Below, one piece after another: positions 37,955 through 45,851 of a DNA stretch of 45,874 nucleotides. Both the position numbers and the translations under genes were made by a program. The stretch is taken from positions 1-45,874 of the forward strand of contig JAGWWF010000027.1 in assembly GCA_018970445.1 (NCBI GenBank), read 5' to 3'. The first letter of the stretch is position 1; every line of letters begins with the position of its first letter. This stretch comes from Alphaproteobacteria bacterium. GTDB lineage: Bacteria; Pseudomonadota; Alphaproteobacteria; Sphingomonadales; Sphingomonadaceae. A model generated the notes under the pieces. The model did no database searches and was not told the origin of the DNA. It saw nothing but the letters and a program-made list of their open reading frames with translations.

Positions 37955-38908
37955 ATGGACAAGATCAGCAACACGGCGCTGGCCGATTTCCTGGCCGTTC
38001 TGGGCGATCCGGCCGAACAGACGCGGTTTCGGGCCGATCCGCACGCCGCCATGGCGGCCCATGGCGTGCCGGCGCTGGCCCGCGCCGCGCTGCTGGCCGG
38101 CATGCCGGAATGGGTGGAATCGCTGGCCTTTGCCGAACTGGAAGCGCTGCGCCCGCCGGTGCCGGCGCTGCCGCTGGCGCCGCCGGCCGGGCCGGGGCGC
38201 GGCCTGACCGTGGTGGGCACCGGCATGGATGTTGGCCAGTTGACGCACACGGCCCGCCTGGCCATCGCGGCAGCGCCCAAGCTGCTGTACAGCGTGGCCG
38301 ATCCGGGCAGCGAGCGGCTGCTGCTGGCGTTGAACCCCAATGCGGAATCGCTGCAGGGCCATTATCGCGAAGGCGCGCCGCGCATCGACATCTACAATGC
38401 CATGGTGGCGCGCATCATGGCCTGCCTGCGCGCCCATGGTGATGTGTGCGTGGCGCTCTATGGCCATCCCGGCGTGTTCGCCCATGCCGGCCATGCCGCC
38501 ATTGCTCAGGCGCGCGCCGAAGGCCTGCCGGCGCGGATGCTGCCGGCGGTTTCGTCGCTGGATAGCCTGTGGGCCGATCTGGGTGTTGATCCGGCCAGCG
38601 GCTGCGTGATTCAGGAAGCCACCGATTTCCTGACCCGCAACCGGGCGGCGGTGGCCGATCTGCCGTTGATCCTGTTGCAGATCGGGGCCACCGGCGATCG
38701 CCGGCTGCCGCCCGGCGGCAAGCGCGGCCAGGGCCTCCCGCTGCTGGTGGCGCTGTTGCGGCAAAGCCATCCGGCCACGCATCCGGCCATCATCTATGAA
38801 GCTGCCACACTGCCGCTGTTCGGCCCGCGCATCATCACCACCAGCATCGCCGCGCTGCCACAGGCGGCGGTGACCGATCGTTCGACACTCTTTCTGCCCG
38901 CGGTTTAG
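37955..38908 (+). CDS. Borosin-type peptide N-methyltransferase with N-terminal clasp-like domain
   Basis: A 317-residue SAM-dependent enzyme of the tetrapyrrole-methylase fold (about 82-315). It follows the fungal borosin alpha-N-methyltransferase OphMA rather than cobalamin or sirohaem enzymes: VVGTG (86-90), the catalytic-type triplet Tyr137/Arg143/Tyr147 in HYREGAPRIDIY, YGHPGVF (169-175), ARMLPAVSSLDSLWADLGVDP (in part) and EATDFL. The end RSTLFLPAV falls where the OphMA catalytic domain ends. Residues 1-65 are helical (DFLAVLGDPAEQTRFRADP...ARAALLAGM) and resemble the OphMA clasp/borosin-binding domain and LigA-like folds. A Pro-rich linker (67-80) joins them. No core peptide follows. 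ATG 37955 has AAGGGGGG upstream. Other methylations cannot be excluded. Confidence 0.8.
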   Translation: MDKISNTALADFLAVLGDPAEQTRFRADPHAAMAAHGVPALARAALLAGMPEWVESLAFAELEALRPPVPALPLAPPAGPGRGLTVVGTGMDVGQLTHTARLAIAAAPKLLYSVADPGSERLLLALNPNAESLQGHYREGAPRIDIYNAMVARIMACLRAHGDVCVALYGHPGVFAHAGHAAIAQARAEGLPARMLPAVSSLDSLWADLGVDPASGCVIQEATDFLTRNRAAVADLPLILLQIGATGDRRLPPGGKRGQGLPLLVALLRQSHPATHPAIIYEAATLPLFGPRIITTSIAALPQAAVTDRSTLFLPAV

Positions 38909-38909
38909 G

Positions 38910-39028
38910 CTCGATTGCGCTTTGACTGAACCGCTCATGCCGAGCGTGTCGAGGCACGTTCCAAACGGCGTGCGTGCCTCGACAAGCTCGGCATGAGCGG
39001 ATTTCGATTCAACCCAGACGCAATCGAG
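38910..39028. repeat. Nested large palindrome, bidirectional terminator or dispersed repeat
   Basis: Two 27-bp arms (38931-38957 and 38974-39000) starting CCGCTCATGCCGAGC pair with one mismatch around a 16-base loop. Outer 10-bp arms CTCGATTGCG / CGCAATCGAG lie at 38910-38919 and 39019-39028. It fills the 141 bases between two convergent genes, beginning two bases after the methyltransferase stop. The inner core (GAGC-TTGTCGA-GGCAC-type) resembles a repeat I have often seen dispersed in sphingomonad genomes. Confidence 0.8.
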
Positions 39029-39049
39029 TCTAGGGCCGGCAGCGCGCCA

Positions 39050-41317
39050 TCACCACGCCAGCGGCGGCGCGTCGATCAGGGCGCGTTCGCGGTTGATGCG
39101 TTCAACACAGGCAGCCAGCAGCGCGGCAAAGCGCGGCTGCCCGGCCAGCGGCGCCAGCAGCGGCAGCTCGCCGATCCAGGCCGGGCCGCGCGCCACCGCC
39201 CACCATTGCGCCTCGAACCCCTGTTCCAGCGTGGTGAGTGCGGCGTCAATGTCCCCGCGCCCGGCCTGCAGGGCGGCCATGGCAATGGCGGTCTGGCTGG
39301 CGGTGACGCCGCCGGCCCGGGCGCGGGCCAGATTTTCGGCAGCGATGTCGCGCAACTGTGCCGCCTCCGCCGTGGCCCCGGCCGCATCCAGGGCAAAGGC
39401 CAGCGCCACCGAAGCCTGTTCGATCACCGGGGCCGCCGCGGCATAGCTGTGCGCGCCATCGAAGCGGGAACGATACAGGGCGACCAGCTCTGGCCCGCGA
39501 TCCACCGCCAGGCAGGCGAGCGAAAATCCGCGCGAGAATTGCGCCCCGTCCCACGCCGCATCGCCGCGGGCGCGGGCGCGATCCACCGCATCATTGGCCA
39601 GGCTGCGCGCCAGCGCGCGCAGATCGCGGCTGTCGGGGTGGCTGGCCGGGGCCAGGAACAGCGCCTCGCGCGCGGCATCGCGGGTGACGGCGGCATAACG
39701 CAGCGTGGGATTGAGCGCGAGCGCGGCCAGCGACAGTTCATGGCCGCGGCCAAAGGCGCCGATGGCATTGGCCTCGGCCGCTGAAACCCAGCGGCGGCTG
39801 GCCTCGTCGGGGCTGAGCTGGCGGAAATGTTCGGCCGTTGCCGCCATGCCGCGGCGATCATCGATCATTTCCCCGGCGATCATCTGCGACACCACCGGGA
39901 TCGGCCACAGCGGATCCAGCGCTTCGGCCTGGCGCAGTTGATCGATGCCGCGCGCGAACTGCGCTTCGTTGCACAGGAACGAACCCAGATGCTGGCGGGC
40001 CTCGGCGTCGCCGGGGTTGAGCGCGACGGCGCGCTGCGCCGCCGCCAGCGCCGCCACCCGTTCGCCCGAATAGCTGAGCGCGACGGCCAGCGCATCGTGC
40101 GATTCAGCCGCCGCCGGATCGAGCATGACCGCCATTTCGGCATCGTTGCGCGCCGCCCTGGCCACCGCGCGCGCGTTGTTGATCGGGGCAAGGGCATAAT
40201 AATTGTTGATGATCGTGGCCAGCGCGCGGGTGGCATGGGCCGGGGCATGGCCGGGATCGGTTTCGATCGCGCCACTGGCCAGCGCGCGGGCGCGTTGCAG
40301 GGAATCGGGCTGGCGCAGGCGGATCAGGTGCCGCGCCACCAGCGTATCGACATAGGCCTTGTTGGTGACGGCCGCCTGTGGCGGGGCGGCACCGCGCGGC
40401 GGCGGGCTGGCCGGCGGATCGCGGCCGGCCAGCCGGGCGGCCAGCGCATCGAACACATCGGCTTCCAGCGCGGCCAGATCATCGGCGGCGCGGGTGAATT
40501 TCGCCGCCCACGCCTGTTCGCCCGTCCGCGTTTCGATCAGCCGCACCTTCACCGTCACGCCGCCGGCGGCCGCCGCCGCCACACTGCCTTCGATCAGCCA
40601 GGCCACCCCCAGCCGTTCGCGGGCAAATTCGGGATCGGCGTGCATCGCGCTGATCTGCGCGGTGGAGGCGCGGCCCAGCACGCGCAAGCCCGGCGCGCCG
40701 GCCAGCAGATCCAGGATTTCTTCCGACAGGGCGCGGGCGAAATGCGGATCAAGGCCGGCGGACGCCGCTTCGCTGAACGGCAGCACGGCGATCAGGGGGG
40801 GCTGTGGTGCGGCCGGGGCCACCGGTGGGCGCGGCGGCGGCAGGGCGGGCGCGGCGGTGCCGTGGCGCGTCTGCCAGCTGGCCAGCGCGCCGCTGATCAG
40901 GTTCAGCAGCGCCGGATCGCGGCCATCGCCATCCCAGTCGATCAGATTGAGGGTCTGGGTCTGGCGAAAGCCCAGCGGCGGATCGGTGGCATCCAGACGG
41001 AACGGCAGCAGGATGCCCCGGTCACGGCCAACGCCGGCCTCGTCACGCACCCAGTGCGATTCCCGCGATGCAGCCGACCACAGCACCGCCACCAGTTCGG
41101 CCCGATCCAGCGCGGCCTCGATCTCGGCGGCAAAGGCCGAACCGCCGGCGATGTGGCGATCCCACCACACCTCGCAGCCGCACTGGGCAAAGGCGGCGGC
41201 CATGCTCTCGGCCTTGCGCACATCGGCGTGCGCATAGCTGAGGAACACGGCAAGCCGCGGCCCTGGTTCGGTTGCGTCGATGGATTGATCGGCGCGATCG
41301 GTTGACAACGGTTCCAC
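39050..41317 (-). CDS. TIR domain - TolB-like domain - TPR fusion protein
   Basis: A 755-residue predicted cytoplasmic signalling protein. Residues 22-150 are a bacterial TIR (TIR_2) domain: AVFLSYAHADVRKAE, CEVWWDRHI, AVLWSAASRESHWVRDEAG with Glu93 at the usual catalytic NADase position, and GILLPFRLD. A Pro-rich linker (157-174) is followed by a TolB/FlgO-like N-domain (about 175-292: IAVLPFSEAAS...ISAMHAD...WLIEGSVAAAA...RLIETRTGEQAW), as in adenylate-cyclase-associated TPR proteins. Tetratricopeptide-like helices run to the end. No signal peptide or membrane segment is seen. The same layout is known in alphaproteobacterial proteins of unknown role; TIR could consume NAD or act as a scaffold. 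Gene borders are convergent with the methyltransferase across the palindrome. Confidence 0.87.
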   Translation of the reverse strand: MEPLSTDRADQSIDATEPGPRLAVFLSYAHADVRKAESMAAAFAQCGCEVWWDRHIAGGSAFAAEIEAALDRAELVAVLWSAASRESHWVRDEAGVGRDRGILLPFRLDATDPPLGFRQTQTLNLIDWDGDGRDPALLNLISGALASWQTRHGTAAPALPPPRPPVAPAAPQPPLIAVLPFSEAASAGLDPHFARALSEEILDLLAGAPGLRVLGRASTAQISAMHADPEFARERLGVAWLIEGSVAAAAAGGVTVKVRLIETRTGEQAWAAKFTRAADDLAALEADVFDALAARLAGRDPPASPPPRGAAPPQAAVTNKAYVDTLVARHLIRLRQPDSLQRARALASGAIETDPGHAPAHATRALATIINNYYALAPINNARAVARAARNDAEMAVMLDPAAAESHDALAVALSYSGERVAALAAAQRAVALNPGDAEARQHLGSFLCNEAQFARGIDQLRQAEALDPLWPIPVVSQMIAGEMIDDRRGMAATAEHFRQLSPDEASRRWVSAAEANAIGAFGRGHELSLAALALNPTLRYAAVTRDAAREALFLAPASHPDSRDLRALARSLANDAVDRARARGDAAWDGAQFSRGFSLACLAVDRGPELVALYRSRFDGAHSYAAAAPVIEQASVALAFALDAAGATAEAAQLRDIAAENLARARAGGVTASQTAIAMAALQAGRGDIDAALTTLEQGFEAQWWAVARGPAWIGELPLLAPLAGQPRFAALLAACVERINRERALIDAPPLAW

Positions 41318-41407
41318 CCTGCAAGCTTGACCTGGCCCGACGCGCCAGACTGGCGATCAGGCAAGGCACCGGCAGCGTTTCTGCCCTGGCATCACGGCAG
41401 CAGGCGG

Positions 41408-41450
41408 GCCACGCCATCGGCACCCCATCATCGGGTGCGCACGCGTGGCC
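41408..41450 (-). terminator. Nested hairpin after the 74-residue protein gene
   Basis: Outer arms GGCCACGC / GCGTGGCC (41408-41415, 41443-41450) enclose a second dyad GCACCC / GGGTGC. It begins four bases past the stop of the small minus-strand gene. There is no T-run, so intrinsic termination is uncertain. The rest of 41318-41453 shows nothing else. Confidence 0.45.
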
Positions 41451-41453
41451 TTG

Positions 41454-41678
41454 TCAATTGCCGCCCGGCACCACCAGCAGGATCATCGCCTTGTTCAGGC
41501 TGTGGGTGTCCACCTTGGTGATGGCGGCACCGCCCGTCATGCCGCGCAGCTTCTCGGCGGCGGCATTGGCGTCGTCCGAACCGGAGCCATCGGCCGGAAA
41601 ACAGGCCACGCTATTCATGACATGGAACGCACCATCATGATGCACCACATAGACGGAATCCGTGCTGTCGTTGCTCAT
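41454..41678 (-). CDS. Small hypothetical protein, 74 residues
   Basis: I do not recognise this protein. The sequence starts MSNDSTDSVYVVHHDGAFHV, has one Cys (CFPADGSGSDD), an Ala-rich helix (DANAAAEKLRGM) and a short hydrophobic end (AMILLVVPGGN). There is no signal peptide or membrane segment. A strong Shine-Dalgarno site (GAGGGGAAG) precedes ATG 41678, an AT-rich promoter-like patch lies upstream (GATTATTAAC), and a hairpin follows the stop. These make it a credible real gene despite its size. It stands alone between the TIR gene and tRNA-Pro. Confidence 0.65.
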   Translation of the reverse strand: MSNDSTDSVYVVHHDGAFHVMNSVACFPADGSGSDDANAAAEKLRGMTGGAAITKVDTHSLNKAMILLVVPGGN

Positions 41679-41780
41679 CGCTGCTTCCCCTCAGTTAATA
41701 ATCAAGAGGCTAACACCACCATTGGCCAGTGTCGACAGGCTTGGTAACAAATGTGAAAATAGTTCGAAATGGGCGATTTG

Positions 41781-41859
<79 letters not shown>

Positions 41860-41935
41860 ACTTGGGGCTTGCCCTAGGGGATGGCGGGGCTTTCGGCAAG
41901 TGCGGGAACCGGGGGCTGGAAACCGGGGCTGGGGG

Positions 41936-42712
41936 TTACAGGCCGCGGGTGATGGCCTGGGAGGCGCGCTGGAGTTCGGGCAGGATGTGGTGGCGCATGC
42001 CATCCAGATCGGTGCGCGACGACGGGCAGCAGACATTCAGGGCGGCCAGCACCCGGCCTTCGGCATTGCGGATCGGCACCGAGATCGAGCCCAGGCCGAT
42101 TTCCAGTTCCTGATCGACGATGCTGTGGCCAGCCAGGCGCACCTGTTCGATCTCGGCGCGCAGCTTCACCTTTGAAACGACGGTGTTGGGCGTGAACGCA
42201 TGCAGCGTCACCCGTTCCAGATAGCGCAGCAGCGCCTCTGGCGGCTCGGCGGCCAGCAGCACGCGGCCGGTGGACACGGCGTGGGCCGGCGCCCGGCCGC
42301 CAACCGCGATGGAGACATTGACCAGCCGTTCCGACGTGGCCCTCGCGATATAGGTAACGTCATCACCGGTGAGCACGGCGCAGAACACCGATTCCTGCAG
42401 GTTGCGGGCCAGTTCGTTCATGATCGGCTGGGCCACATCCAGGATGCCCATCGACGACAGCGCCGAATAGCCCAGATCCAGCACCTTGGGCTTCAGGCTG
42501 AACAGCTTGTCGTCCTTTTCGGCATAGCCTTCGCGCACCAGGGTGAGCAGGAAACGCCGGGCGGTGGCGCGGGTCATGCCGGTGCTGCGGGCAATTTCGC
42601 TCAAGGTCATGCGCGGGCGGGTGCGGGTGAAGGCGCAGATCACATCCAGCCCGCGGGCCAGCGAATTCACATAGTCGCGGTCGCTGATCTCGTCCTGTTC
42701 GGCAACTGCCAT
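41936..42712 (-). CDS. IclR-family regulator, PcaR/PcaU/PobR type
   Basis: A 258-residue regulator. The N-terminal winged helix (about 14-75) has VNSLARGLDVICAF, MTLSEIARSTGMTRATARRFLLTL and YSLKP-like FSLKPKVLDLGYSAL. The C-terminal effector domain has ESVFCAVLTGDDVTYIARA, HAVSTGRVLLA, VDQELEIGLGSISVPIRN and AALNVC. This pattern is typical of the protocatechuate/4-hydroxybenzoate branch of IclR. ATG 42712 was chosen; an upstream in-frame ATG at 42775 overlaps the dehydrogenase end. It follows the semialdehyde dehydrogenase by 32 bases on the same strand, so it may be co-transcribed. Its targets may be these genes or the aromatic genes at 27-36 kb. Confidence 0.9.
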   Translation of the reverse strand: MAVAEQDEISDRDYVNSLARGLDVICAFTRTRPRMTLSEIARSTGMTRATARRFLLTLVREGYAEKDDKLFSLKPKVLDLGYSALSSMGILDVAQPIMNELARNLQESVFCAVLTGDDVTYIARATSERLVNVSIAVGGRAPAHAVSTGRVLLAAEPPEALLRYLERVTLHAFTPNTVVSKVKLRAEIEQVRLAGHSIVDQELEIGLGSISVPIRNAEGRVLAALNVCCPSSRTDLDGMRHHILPELQRASQAITRGL

Positions 42713-42744
42713 GGCCGTCCTGTCTGTTTCCCCGTTCCGCCCGT

Positions 42745-44211
42745 TCACCCTAGCGGTGAAATCCCGGCGATGCACAGATATTTCGTTTCCAGGAATTCCT
42801 CGATGCCCTGGCGGCCGCCTTCCCGGCCGATGCCGCTTTCCTTCCAGCCGCCAAAGGGTGCGCCTTCATAGCTGGTGGCACCGGTGTTGATGCCGACGAT
42901 GCCATATTCCAGCGCCTCGCCCACCCGCCAGATGCGGGCATGGTTGGTGGTGAAGACATAGGCGGCCAGGCCATATTCGGTGGCATTGGCCAGCGCGACC
43001 GCTTCGGCCTCATCCTCAAAGCGGAAGATGGGCGCGACCGGGCCAAAGGTTTCCTCCGCCGCGATCAGCATGGCGTGGGTGGCGCCGGCCAGCACCGTGG
43101 GTTCAAAGAAACTGCCGCCCAGCGCGTGGCGCTTGCCGCCGGTGACGATGCGTGCACCCTTGGCCACGGCATCGGCGATATGGCGTTCGCACTTGGCCAC
43201 GGCATCGGCATCGATCAGCGGGCCCTGGGCCACGCCTTGCGCCAGGCCATCGCCCAGCCGCATCGCCGCCACCGCCGCCGCCAGCGTCGCCACAAAGCGA
43301 TCATGGATGCCGGCCTGGACATAGATGCGGTTGGCGCACACGCAGGTCTGCCCCATGTTGCGGAACTTGGTGGCGATGGTGCCGGCAACGGCGGCATCCA
43401 GATCGGCATCGTCGAACACCAGCACCGGGGCGTTGCCACCCAGTTCCAGGCTGAGTTTCTTGATGGTGCCACTGGCCCTGGCCATCAGCGCCCGGCCCAC
43501 TTCGGTGGAACCGGTGAAGGTGAGTTTCTTCACGCGCGGATCGGTGGCCAGCGTGTTGCCCACCGCCGCCGCACTGCCGGGCACCACGTTGAACACCCCG
43601 GCCGGCACCCCGGCGGCTTCGCCCAGCGCCGCCAGCGCCAGCGCCGACAAGGGCGTGGCGCTGGCCGGTTTCAGCACCATGGTGCAGCCGGCGGCCAGCG
43701 CCGGGGCGGCCTTGCGCGGGATCATCGCCATCGGGAAATTCCACGGCGTGATCGCGCCGCACACGCCGATCGGCTGGCGCAGCGCCAGCAGGCGGCGATC
43801 ATCGGCATAGCTGGGGATGACATCGCCATAGATGCGCTTGGCTTCATCGGCGAACCAGTCGAAGAAGGCGGCACCATAGAAGATTTCGGCGCGCGCTTCG
43901 GCCAGCGGCTTGCCCTGTTCCAGGGTGAGGATGCGGGCCAGCGGTTCGGCATTGGCCACGATCAGATCATGCCAGCGCCGCAGGATGGCGGCGCGCGCCT
44001 TGGCCGGCTGTGCCGCCCAGGCCGGCTGTGCGGCCTGGGCCGCGGCAATGGCGGCTTCGGTTTCGGCGACGCCGCCGCTGGCCACTTCGGCAATCACCGC
44101 GCCGGTGGCCGGATTGTGCACGGCAAAGCGGCTGGCGGCGGCCTGCCAGTGGCCGTCGATATAGAGATTTTCGTGCCAGAGTGGGGCGGGAATCGCCTCG
44201 GGCCGGGTCAT
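42745..44211 (-). CDS. gabD: Succinate-semialdehyde dehydrogenase, NAD(P)-type
   Basis: A 488-residue aldehyde dehydrogenase oxidising succinate semialdehyde to succinate in GABA/polyamine breakdown. It has Asn158 (TPWNFP), Lys181 (VLKPAS), the Glu256 site LSLELGGNAP and the catalytic Cys290 in GQTCVCANR. The second Cys292 is the redox-switch partner typical of GabD. The late WKESGIGREGG motif is also present. The start at 44211 lies at the divergent junction with the aminotransferase. An adjacent transaminase that could make the semialdehyde supports the assignment. Confidence 0.92.
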   Translation of the reverse strand: MTRPEAIPAPLWHENLYIDGHWQAAASRFAVHNPATGAVIAEVASGGVAETEAAIAAAQAAQPAWAAQPAKARAAILRRWHDLIVANAEPLARILTLEQGKPLAEARAEIFYGAAFFDWFADEAKRIYGDVIPSYADDRRLLALRQPIGVCGAITPWNFPMAMIPRKAAPALAAGCTMVLKPASATPLSALALAALGEAAGVPAGVFNVVPGSAAAVGNTLATDPRVKKLTFTGSTEVGRALMARASGTIKKLSLELGGNAPVLVFDDADLDAAVAGTIATKFRNMGQTCVCANRIYVQAGIHDRFVATLAAAVAAMRLGDGLAQGVAQGPLIDADAVAKCERHIADAVAKGARIVTGGKRHALGGSFFEPTVLAGATHAMLIAAEETFGPVAPIFRFEDEAEAVALANATEYGLAAYVFTTNHARIWRVGEALEYGIVGINTGATSYEGAPFGGWKESGIGREGGRQGIEEFLETKYLCIAGISPLG

Positions 44212-44331
44212 GTCTGCTCTCCCATGCGGTGTTGGCTGGTTGTTATCGCACGGGCGGCCGCCATGCGAACAATTCTTGCCAGCACCGCCAAGCTGGGCAA
44301 CATCGGCAGCCAGCCAGACACGGGAGTCGCC

Positions 44332-45723
44332 ATGTTGATCCGCAACGCCATTGACGATGTGCGCGAACTTGATCGCCGCTATGTCTTCCACCCGTTCACG
44401 GCGCTGGCCGATCATCAGCGCGATGGCGCGGCCTTTGTGGTGACGAGCGCCCATGGCGCGCGGCTGACCGATACCGATGGGCGCGACTATGTCGATGCCA
44501 TGGCCGGGCTGTGGTGCGTGAATGTGGGATATGGCCGGGCGCGCATCGGCGAGGCGATGGCGCAGCAGGCGACACAGCTGAGCTATTGCCACGGCTTTTC
44601 CGGCATGACGAGCGACACGCCGGCGATCCTGTCGCAACGGCTGATCGAACTGGCCCCGCCCGGCATGGCGCGGGTGTTTTACGGCAACAGCGGATCGGAT
44701 GCCAACGACACCCAGGTGAAACTGGCCTGGTATTACAACAATATCCTGGGCCGCCCGCACAAGAAGAAGATCATCGCGCGGCACCGCGGCTATCACGGTG
44801 TGACGGTGATGACGGCGGGGATGACCGGCCTGTCCGGCCTGCATGCCGGCTTTGATCTGCCGCTGCCGATGATCCGCCATGCCATGGCCCCGCGCCGGCT
44901 GTGGGAAGGCCATGGCCTGAGCGATGCCGAATTCACCGCCAGACTGGTTGCCGATCTGGAAGCGCTGATCGCGGCCGAAGGCGCCGATACGATCGCGGCG
45001 ATGATCATGGAGCCGCTGATGGGCGCCGGCGGCGTGCTGGCCCCGCCGGCCGGATATTATGCCGCCGTGCAGGAAATCCTGCGCCGGCACGATATCCTGC
45101 TGATCGCGGACGAAGTGATCTGCGGCTTTGGCCGGCTGGGGCAGATGTTCGGTTCCACCGTGTTCGGCATCCAGCCTGATCTGATGACCGTCGCCAAGGG
45201 GCTGACCTCGGCCTATTTCCCGCTGTCGGCCTGCATTGTTTCAGAACGGGTGTGGGATGTGATCGTGGCCGGCGGGGCGCACTATGGCGCGTTTGGCCAT
45301 GGTTATACCTACAGCAGCCATCCGGTGGGGGCGGCGGCCGCGCTGGCCAATCTGGACATCATTGCCGAAGAAGGGCTGGTGGCCCGCGCCGCCGACATGG
45401 GCGCGCACCTGCAGGCGCAACTGCGCGCGGCCTTTGCCGATCATCCGCTGGTGGGCGAAGTGCGCGGCCAGGCGCTGATCGCGGCGGTGGAATTTGTCGA
45501 TCATGTCGGCGATGCCGGCCCGGTGGCCTTTGATCCGGCGCTGAAGGTGGCACCGCGCATCGTCAAGGCGGCGCTGAAGCGCGGGGTGATCAGCCGGGCG
45601 CTGCCATCGGCCGACACGCTGGCCTTTTCACCGCCGTTCGTGATCAGCCGGGACGAGATCGACACCGCGGTGGCCGCCGTGCGCGACGCCGCTGATGAAG
45701 TGGCGGCCGAACTGGGGCGTTAG
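44332..45723 (+). CDS. Class III omega-aminotransferase (GABA/putrescine/beta-alanine type)
   Basis: A 463-residue PLP enzyme moving a terminal amino group to a keto acid, probably pyruvate. It has HPFTALADHQ, GLWCVNVGYGR, YGNSGSDANDTQ, the PLP-binding Asp260 in LLIADEVICGFGR and the Schiff-base Lys289 in VAKGLTSAYFPLSA. This is the subgroup of gamma-aminobutyrate/putrescine-pyruvate and beta-alanine-pyruvate transaminases. ATG 44332 has GGGAG upstream. It is divergent from gabD; the 120-base gap has a short GGCGGCCGCC palindrome near 44254 but no operator I can assign. Confidence 0.93.
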   Translation: MLIRNAIDDVRELDRRYVFHPFTALADHQRDGAAFVVTSAHGARLTDTDGRDYVDAMAGLWCVNVGYGRARIGEAMAQQATQLSYCHGFSGMTSDTPAILSQRLIELAPPGMARVFYGNSGSDANDTQVKLAWYYNNILGRPHKKKIIARHRGYHGVTVMTAGMTGLSGLHAGFDLPLPMIRHAMAPRRLWEGHGLSDAEFTARLVADLEALIAAEGADTIAAMIMEPLMGAGGVLAPPAGYYAAVQEILRRHDILLIADEVICGFGRLGQMFGSTVFGIQPDLMTVAKGLTSAYFPLSACIVSERVWDVIVAGGAHYGAFGHGYTYSSHPVGAAAALANLDIIAEEGLVARAADMGAHLQAQLRAAFADHPLVGEVRGQALIAAVEFVDHVGDAGPVAFDPALKVAPRIVKAALKRGVISRALPSADTLAFSPPFVISRDEIDTAVAAVRDAADEVAAELGR

Positions 45724-45754
45724 GGTCAGGACCCATTGATTCCATGCCCCGTCA

Positions 45755-45851
45755 TTGCGACATGAGGCCAAATGGCGAGGAGCGGGGCCGCAGGCGGGGC
45801 TTTGCCCCCCGGCGAGGCCACGCGACGACGCCATTTGGCCTCATGTCGCAA
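45755..45851. repeat. Perfect 23-bp inverted repeat at the window edge
   Basis: Arms at 45755-45777 (starting TTGCGACATGAGGCC) and 45829-45851 are exact reverse complements with a 51-base interior that holds its own hairpin (GGGGC-TTT-GCCCC). It lies 31 bases after the aminotransferase stop. The flank GTCATTGCGA and GCGAGGAGC resemble dispersed extragenic repeats. It could be a REP/MITE-like element or a strong terminator. Nothing else is seen to 45874. Confidence 0.8.

Noticed and set aside
38931-39000. CRISPR-like repeat
   Set aside because: There is one inverted pair only, with no regular direct repeats, spacers or cas genes.
41454-41678. Borosin precursor for the methyltransferase at 37955
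   Set aside because: The 74-residue protein has no binding-domain (clasp) pattern and lies beyond another gene on the opposite strand. It is kept only as a weak speculation.
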